DNA from: Solanum dulcamara
Lineage: Eukaryota; Streptophyta; Magnoliopsida; Solanales; Solanaceae
DNA: 64,000 bases
Direction of reading: 5' to 3'
NCBI RefSeq assembly: GCF_947179165.1
Contig: NC_077238.1
Span: 70,415,257-70,479,256 of the forward strand
The notes under the pieces are model-generated. The model had not been told where the DNA came from. It ran no database searches and saw nothing but the letters and a program-made list of their open reading frames with translations. Below, piece after piece: positions 56,728 through 64,000 of the stretch; positions within the stretch are counted from its first letter, which is position 1, and each line of letters starts with the position of its first letter. The position numbers and the translations under genes were made by a program.

Positions 56728-59279
56728 AAAATATTTGCATTCTGTAAATTTTTGAATAGTTTGAATTTGACATATTTTTCTTGATAGGAAGAACTATTTT
56801 GGAAAAACACTAATTGAGGGGATCTTAGACAGACATCTAGATAAAATCAACTTGAAATATATGTATTTTCTGGTTCCATTCTTATGTTGACCAATTATTA
56901 GGAAAAATATTAATGATGTTTAATCTATGTAGTCTCCACAAATATGGTCATAATTTACTCATTTCCTTCATTAATTTTTTTTCAAAAAGGTATATTTTAA
57001 TTGAAGGATGAACAAAAGTAAATATTGAAACAAGGTCATTTTAAATATTGGCTAGGAATTTGGAAATATCAATTTTGACAATATTTGAATATGGGCAAAA
57101 ATAAACAATTTTTTTAAAAACACAAATACTTTTTAAGTATCAAACGACGATTTATGTATGATTGTAGATGTTACAATGTCTGTAGAAGCACATTATTATT
57201 TTTATTAATTTGGATAAACCATATTTTGTAAAATATTTATGTTGCTTTCAAATATATTTGAAACTCAATCTTGCTTAAATATTTTTGTTAATGTCTGATA
57301 CTCACCAACCTGTCACTCGATTTACATTATAATATTTCTAAATTAGTTTTGAGACAAATCAATCTGAAATATTTTCACACATCAAAATGATGTGTTTACA
57401 ATAGTGTGAAAATTAAAAGAATTTTTTTGTTCATTTTAAGAAAAATACTCAAGATGAAGGGAGATTAGTTTCAAATGTCTTTCAATATTTTTTTCAAATG
57501 AAGATGTAAATTTATTACTCACATAATTGTTTTTCTTTTTACGGTAAATATGAAAACTTTTAATAATATTAGGATTGATATATAAGTTTCTTTGATCCTT
57601 TCTAGCTAATGTCAATCTGTTTAAACCAGAGAGGAAGAAAGAACGACAAATTTATTAAGTTTATGTCATGATTAGTTTAACCCGTTTAAATGTAATGACC
57701 TATCCTGTCGTTATTAAAAATACCAGCGATAAAATGCTTGAGCTTAAAAATTTGTCTATCTAGTAGAGTTAGGCTAGGATCCACCCACCTTGGAAAAAAA
57801 GTATTTCTCTTACGCAGGAAAATCGGGAAGGATAATTTTTTTTACCAGTGAGACTATGTGGACATTCTCATTTTTGTATAGCTTTTGGACAAGCAGGGGA
57901 AAGGGAATATACCTTTTAACCTGCGAGTCCCTCTTAGTGATCATAGCAAAAATCAACTTGCCGATGTATATGAGAAAACCCACAACGATGCCGGCGATTA
58001 TGATAATTTTTGACATCCCAATTAGTGTCTGATTCTGGGATGCCAGAATCCTATTTTTTACATACCCGAGCTAATCTTTGACCTCTATACTAAAACTATA
58101 CTTCTTGATGGGCGCTCTGAGTGAGATCAAGACTGGCGTGGTACTAGTTGATGTAAGATGTTCCATAAGCGAAGTTGATGTGCCTCCAAATTCTCTTCCC
58201 CTATTCTCCTTCCAACTCTCTATCATATGGGCTAATTGCAAATTAAATTGCATTAATTTCTCTAGGGTTTAACACAATGACCCTATGACGACCAGAGACT
58301 ATCCCCTAGTTGCGAAATGGTGCTTAGATCATAAAGTGACCCCAAGCTAACCTTATGGCCTTGCATGACTCTAAAATATCCAAAACAACAATTGAAGATA
58401 ATTAAATGAGAAATATCAACTGGAATAGGTCTATTAAACAACATTGAAATAGAAAACATATTTGATTTAAAGATATGTTGAATCAAACTGACTGTCTAAA
58501 GGCATCTACTAATATGAGTTTCTAGGACAAGCCTCTAGCTAGCTCCGGATGCTACGAGCTCACTAAATCTCTGAATCCAAGTTTATCTATATGAAAAACA
58601 AATCAACAATGATAACCCTTACTATCATCTGCAGGGTGCAAAATTCATAAGTCAACTGAGTTCCACAAATAATAAACAACGTAAATATAAGGTAAGTACA
58701 AAACAAGTAACTACACAAGAGCTATAACAAGAAAGAAGAAGAAGTAAAAGTGAAGAAGTAGGATATAAGGAGAAAGGATGTTGAGTCAAAGAACGTACCT
58801 GAAGACCCAGTCCCAGTAAGTCATAAATGACTTGGTGTTGCTAGCTCTAAACCCCGAAAAGATTAAAAAATGAAGGAAATGACCTGGAGGGGTCATTAAA
58901 ATATATTGAATTGTTAAACACCGAAACTCAAATTTTGATTTAATAAAGGTGTAGACTATATTTTGTTTTAGAACTCCCTTATTGTAGTCTCTAATCTTGA
59001 AATTTCACTAGCAATGTTACAATAAAAGTGTATACTTCTAAAATTAAAAAAATAAAATGTTGACCTTCTCCTTGCAACCCTAGAGAGATTTTGAAAGAAA
59101 TAGTTCCTTATAGAAGCTTATTAAATGTTATATTTAATGAAAATAGATTAATAAATCAATTAAAAATAAACATAAAATGCATTTTCTTCTATTGATTATA
59201 ATTATCAACATTATGTTTTCAGACTATGACTACTTAAGGATATTAATTACTGCTTGTTAGTATGTATATATTATCATGT
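56728..59279. repeat. Array unit D spacer, cut by element 6
   Basis: Upstream flank of copy 3 and the first 2.3 kb of the next unit, co-linear with 5781-7760 and 21590-23775. Contains the block with the hydrophobic frame (57810-58016). It ends at ATCATGT (59279), in the middle of a sequence continuous in other units (ATCATGTATAAAA). Confidence 0.78.
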
Positions 59280-62200
59280 TGTCACGACCCATTTCCTTAG
59301 GTCATGATAGCACCTACTATAATCCACCTGTAGATAAGCCAACCCGTCAACCCGAAACTTCAAGTAATGGGTTTGATGGAAGAAACTAAACAAGAGTTAC
59401 GAATTATAAAGATAAGCAGAAAGAATAAGCGGAAGTAAACTAAAACATGATATAAACAACTAAAGATCCCTCCCAAAACCTGGAAGTCACAAGTACAGAG
59501 CTGCTACAAAACAAAAGATGAGTACAAGTCCCAAAAGTGGACCGAAAATATATATAAAAACTGACTAGTCTCAAAAGGCAAAAGACGGGTCATTCATACT
59601 GAAGGAGACAGGAATGATCCAAAAATGCCAAGTAATCACCCTAGTCTCCGAAGCTGACTGCAACAGGCTCGATCTATCCACGGCGGTAGCTGGTGCTCGG
59701 TCCTGCATCACGAAAGTAGATGCAGAGTGTAGTATGAGTACCAAAACAACAGGTACCCAATAGGCATTATAGGCCAACTAAGCAGAAAAGGTAAAAACAA
59801 TATGAAAAAGAGGAATAACCTAAATAGGAGTCAACAGAAGCATCAAAAAGGGGAAAGAATACTATCTATGAGAACTATAGCTAATTATACCTAACTAGGG
59901 CTCCATAAGCCCAATTGGGACACTCGTGCGCAAGTTAAATAAAAACTCGGATGAACCCCCATAAGCCCGCCGAGTACACAGAATAGCTATAACTACCAAG
60001 GCTAGAAACCAAGAATCTGCGATGTTAGGAGCCGAAGTACTATATCATATCCAAACCCAAAATCTCCAAGAGTCAATCCATCTAGTGGTGACTTAGGGGT
60101 CGAGGCCGAGACTGGGATCCAGATGTTCACCTGAATGTTCAAAGTGGCCAAGGCCGGGGTTGGGTACTTGGATGCTTGCCATAATACATAAGTTCGGTCG
60201 AGGCCGGGACTGGGTACCCGGATGTTTGCCGTAATACATCGGTATGATCGAGGCCGAGACTAGGTACTCGGATGCTCTCCATACTAGCAAGCCAATAGAG
60301 CCCGAGACTGAGTACCCGGATGCTCCCCGATAATTCAAAATGGAGGCGGGACTTGATACCCAGATGCGCACAGATAATTTATCCCATGATGCCAAACATT
60401 CTATTCTCCAACAAGAATACAACAGTACCAAAAAAATCTTATCCCAAATGAGTCAGCCGATATGCCGCCAAAACTGGAACCGAAGCCAAAGTCAACAATC
60501 ACAAAATCTAATATTTCTGATGCATCACGAAAGTTATGATTATATCGATTTATGGATGAAGATATTTTTAAGAGCAAGGGTAACGCCTAACTAAGGCCAA
60601 ACTACCAGGCACTAGCCCGCTACACCATTCTACAAGGATCTAAGTCCACCGGAGCAACGCCGGGACATCTAAAGCAAGTTGACATCCTATACGAAGGCCA
60701 ACATACCCCATAGTATCAACAACATGCTCATTTAACTCTCCTTATAATACTAACAAATAACGATAACAAACACATGCTTCTAAATATTCGAAAACCCGAT
60801 AATAAGCCTAAAGCATGATTTCTAACACCTAAGATATACAATCAAACTACCCAACCCAAATTCCAACTATTTCAATTTGGTTTCACATATTTCAACTCAA
60901 TCTAAAGAAAGGTAAACCGTAGTCTATCTGTAGGCTAAACACGCGGGCTCCAAATTACTGTATCGGAGCTTTTCCCTTCTGAACTACCTCGAAATACTAT
61001 CACACTGTCAAAAACTAAACCACGATGTCAATACGGTCGTTTAGACACTAATTTCATAATTTTTGGAGACAGACTAATTTTGGGGTCTAAAATGGAAATT
61101 GTGGGACCCGCATATGAAATTTCAGATTTGACCCCCAAAATAGGTTCCAAACGTCACCCCAAGCTCAAATTTCAGATTTATAACACAATTGGGGGTAGAA
61201 AAATAACGCAAGACGATCAAACAATCAATTCCTACATTTTCAAACTAAGAAAACAAACAAGGCAGCCTCTTTACGCGTTGATTTCTCAAAAACCCAATCA
61301 AAAAAAATTACACCACAATGATCCTTGCGAAAAACCCCACAATCTAGACTAAACAATCACTCAAAACGGAGTTATATTGACCAAGATACACTCTTCCAAA
61401 ATTCAACAAAATTTGATTCCGAAAAATACTAAATCTGCAGCTAAAAATTAGTTTATTACCTCTAACGACGTGCCAAAAGCAGATTTTGAAACTTCCAAGA
61501 TTTTCTCCTCAAAATTCCATGCAAGATAGCCTCTGGAATCACCTAAATCGCATTTATATAGGTCAAGAAATAAATTGTCAAAGTTCTTCAAAAATTCATT
61601 CTAAAATTGGATACTGCTGCAAATAATATCACGAGTTTTACCACAATCGAATGCTCCAAATCAGTTTTCCATCTCTCCAATGTGTTCTCCACGAAAAATC
61701 TCACAAGTTTGCCTTTTGAATCACCCAATTTGGAGCCCTAATGCTCAAGTTATGGGGTTTTAAAGTTGGAGAACCCCCCCCCCCCCAAAAAAAAAAGGGC
61801 TGCTGCTGGCTCAAGCCTGCTGCTGCATTTTCTTTTCAGATTTTGGAATTTTCTGAAATCCCTGATGGGGTGCTCGGAATTCGTTCGGAATCCGATAAAA
61901 ATAAATTGGATATGGTACCCCACTAAATTCGACGTTCTGGACTCAATGGCGCATTCAGAATTCCCATACGAAATCATTTTAATAAAAAATGGATCCTACA
62001 TCCAAGAGCCCTTTTAAACCACATTCCACAACGGGCCTCGAGATTAGATCGGAAGCCTCAAAAAGTGAACAAAGGGTCGTTCTAGACCAAAATGACATTT
62101 TGAAACTAACTGCACTGTCAAAATTTTCATTCGAGCTTGTTTTCCAAGAATGTTGACCAAAGTCAACCATAGGCTAACTTTCAAAGTCAAAAGTACCAAA

Positions 62201-62827
62201 TGGCCCCAAACTCGTATCGGTTGCCTCGATAGTCATTCCAAAAGTGCTACTAGCCTAATTTGGTCATTCCAAAGCTGATGGAACCATAAGAATTTGAATT
62301 CGACATTTCGTTGACCCAAAACTCAAAAAGTCGCAACTAAACCAACTTAGGCCTTCAAAATACCAAAACGGACTCGGGACCTCTAAAAATTCAACCAACA
62401 CTTCTTCTAGATCAAAAACCATATCCTGAATCCAACGGAGTCCTCGAAATTCCATTCCGAGTATCAAAAATCCAAAAGTTGACCAAAGTCAAATTTTGGA
62501 TAAAAATTCCTCAAATTCTCAACTCAAGGTCTCAAATCTTCGTTACAACTCCAAAACTGATTCCGTAAAGTCTCCTAACCCAATTTTGACATTTTGGAGC
62601 TGCTGGAATTGACGGAATTCCATTCTGAGATCTGTAGCTCTGATTAACCCAAATACCACTTTTTAATACTTAAAACTTATGAAAATTAAAATTTCCAAGG
62701 ACAACTTTATATAGGATTCTCTAAAAATTAACACCTGGTAACATCAGAAACGACTCGGGGCATCTAAAGGATGGGGTAAAATGGTCATTTTAGAAAAATT
62801 CCAAAAATGACATTCATGGTCATTACA
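59280..62827 (-). repeat. 3' LTR of element 6 (3548 bp, full length)
   Basis: TGTCACGACCC...GGTCATTACA. Reference copy for the truncated LTRs of element 5. Contains a six-copy degenerate repeat of about 49 bp (60099-60370) and a C13A10 homopolymer (61774-61796). Confidence 0.92.
60099..60370. repeat. About 49-bp degenerate tandem repeat, six copies, in LTR
   Basis: Six units with the core GAGGCCGAGACTGGGTACCCGGATGCT and a variable spacer (ATAATACAT or similar). Each family of LTR in this window carries its own such array in the region downstream of the presumed promoter. Confidence 0.8.
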
Positions 62828-62837
62828 ACATCCACTA

Positions 62838-63548
62838 CTAAAAGAACTTTCTTCCGTGAAAGTAAGGACAAGAGTATACCTGGAGGGTCAAATAAGCTGG
62901 GGACTGCTCCCGCATCTCCTGCTCGGTCTCCCATGTAGGCTCCTCAATCGGATGATGGCGCCACTTGACCTTAATCACAGGGATGGACTTAGAACAAAGC
63001 TGGCGAACATCTCTGGCTAGAATAGCAATTGGCTCCTCAACGAAAGCCAAGCGATCATCCAACTCAACAGAGTCATACTGAAGCATGTGAGACTCATCTG
63101 AAATGTACCAGCGCAGCATAGAAACATGAAAAACAGGGTGTATAGCTGAAAATGTTGGTGGTAAAGCCAACTCATAAGTAACCCCTCCAACTCTCCTCAG
63201 AATCTCAAACGGCCTGATATACCTAGGGCTAAGCTTACCCCGCCTACCAAATCTAATCACGCCCTTCAAGGGTGACACCCGCAAAAACACCTAATCTCCT
63301 ACCTCGAAGCGCAAGGGTCGACGCCTGCGATAAGCATAACTCTGGTGCCTACTATGAGTTGTCCTTAACCTATCCCGAATAACCCAAACTCTGGCTATGA
63401 CATCCTGAAGTAAATCGGTACTGTGCGGCCTAGGCTCTGAAGACTCAAACCAACCAACCGGAGTGCGACAATGCCTACCATATAAGGCTTCAAATGGGGC
63501 CATCTGAATACTAGAGTGGTAGCTATTATTGTACGCAAACTCTGCCAA
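62838..63548 (-). pseudogene. Integrase C-terminus with chromodomain-like tail (element 6)
   Basis: Two minus-strand pieces. 63291-63548 has FAYNNSYHSSIQMAPFEALYGRHCRTPVGWFE; 62838-63290 has [43 protein letters not shown] and the tail [22 protein letters not shown]. They are in one frame, separated only by TAG (63291-63293) at the Gln codon that is CAG in element 5 (GDQVFLRV). Confidence 0.88.
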
Positions 63549-64000
63549 AGCTAAGTACTACTCCCAATGACCCTTGAACTCTAATACACAAGCTCGCAGC
63601 ATATCCTCCAGAACCTGAATAGTACGCTCTGACTGGCCATCGGTCTATGGATGAAATATCGTACTAAGATCAACCCGGGTGCCCAACTCTCTCTGAAAGG
63701 CCCTCTAGAAACTGGAAGTAAATTGAGATATCCTATCTAATATAATGATATCAGTACCCCGTGCAGACACACCACCTCCTGAATATAGATTTGAGCTGGA
63801 CGATCTACGGTAAAAGTGGATCGTACTGGCAAGAAATGTGCTGACTTGGTCAATCGATCAACGATGAACTAAATACCATCATTACCTTTAGATGTTTGAG
63901 GCAATCCCATCACGAAGTCCATGGTAATCCATTCCCATTTCCACTCGAGAATAGGTAATCTCTAAAAGACTCCACCAGACCGCTGATGCTCGGCCTTAAC
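63549..64000 (-). pseudogene. Integrase catalytic core, part (element 6)
   Basis: Continues the integrase upstream to the window edge, alignable with 43628-44100 of element 5. Stops at 63558-63560 (Gln in GHWEQY) and 63645-63647 (Gln in HPQTDG) replace Gln codons, and one at 63705-63707 (Trp in SFWRAY) replaces a Trp codon. All three are C-to-T type changes on one strand or the other. Confidence 0.82.

Larger units (their letters stand above)
59280..64000 (-). mobile_element. Ty3/gypsy retrotransposon (element 6), 3' half
   Basis: Minus-strand element of the same family as element 5: a full 3' LTR (59280-62827), then integrase running to the right edge. Candidate left target duplication is CATGT (59275-59279); its partner lies outside the window. 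The integrase has several premature stops. Confidence 0.9.

Noticed and set aside
1..64000. tRNA genes suggested by repeated TGGTATCAGAGC-type strings
   Set aside because: These are 12-base retrotransposon primer-binding sites adjacent to LTRs; no cloverleaf sequence surrounds them.

Overview
This window is nuclear DNA of a eudicot plant, most likely a member of the Solanaceae (inference). The support is AT-rich sequence, long (2-3.5 kb) LTRs of Ty3/gypsy chromovirus-like elements primed by initiator tRNA-Met, integrated pararetrovirus (Caulimoviridae) DNA, and intronless type I MADS-box genes. No intact single-copy housekeeping gene, tRNA, rRNA or CRISPR array was seen.

The host backbone is a tandem array with a unit of about 5 kb. 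Each unit carries one type I (M-gamma, AGL80/PHERES-like) MADS-box gene on the minus strand plus a long AT-rich spacer. Unit A is 3154-3501 + 5781-10408, unit B is 10409-10562 + 21585-24078 + 50964-52636, unit C is 52637-56942, and unit D starts at 56943 and is interrupted at 59280. The three genes (9112-10080, 51409-52304, 55640-56617) are recognisable along their whole length, but each carries a different disabling lesion.

The array is full of retroelements. Left edge: the 3' end of a plus-strand gypsy element (1-2927) next to the tail of a related LTR (2928-3153). A solo LTR (3502-5780) sits in unit A. A compound minus-strand element, LTR-pol-LTR-pol-LTR (10563-21584), has a perfect 5-bp target duplication (GAGCA) and splits unit B. 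A 26.9-kb nested block (24079-50963) splits unit B again. In order it holds a partial LTR, the 5' LTR and gag of a plus-strand gypsy element, a minus-strand element with no coding capacity, pararetroviral DNA, and a minus-strand gypsy element with its own solo-LTR insertion (40492-43627, duplication CTGTT). Unit D is cut by a further minus-strand gypsy element that runs off the right edge (59280-64000).

The pararetroviral DNA appears to be one minus-strand copy (reverse transcriptase, RNase H, downstream ORF, then enhancer/TATA/leader). The gypsy element at 37622-48661 splits it between the downstream ORF and the promoter. It abuts a second fragment in opposite orientation that carries the protease region (35720-36447).

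No coding sequence in the window looks functional from end to end. The main value of the window is as a record of tandem duplication, nested insertion, microhomology deletion and C-to-T decay. All similarity statements are by eye; no alignment or database search was run.
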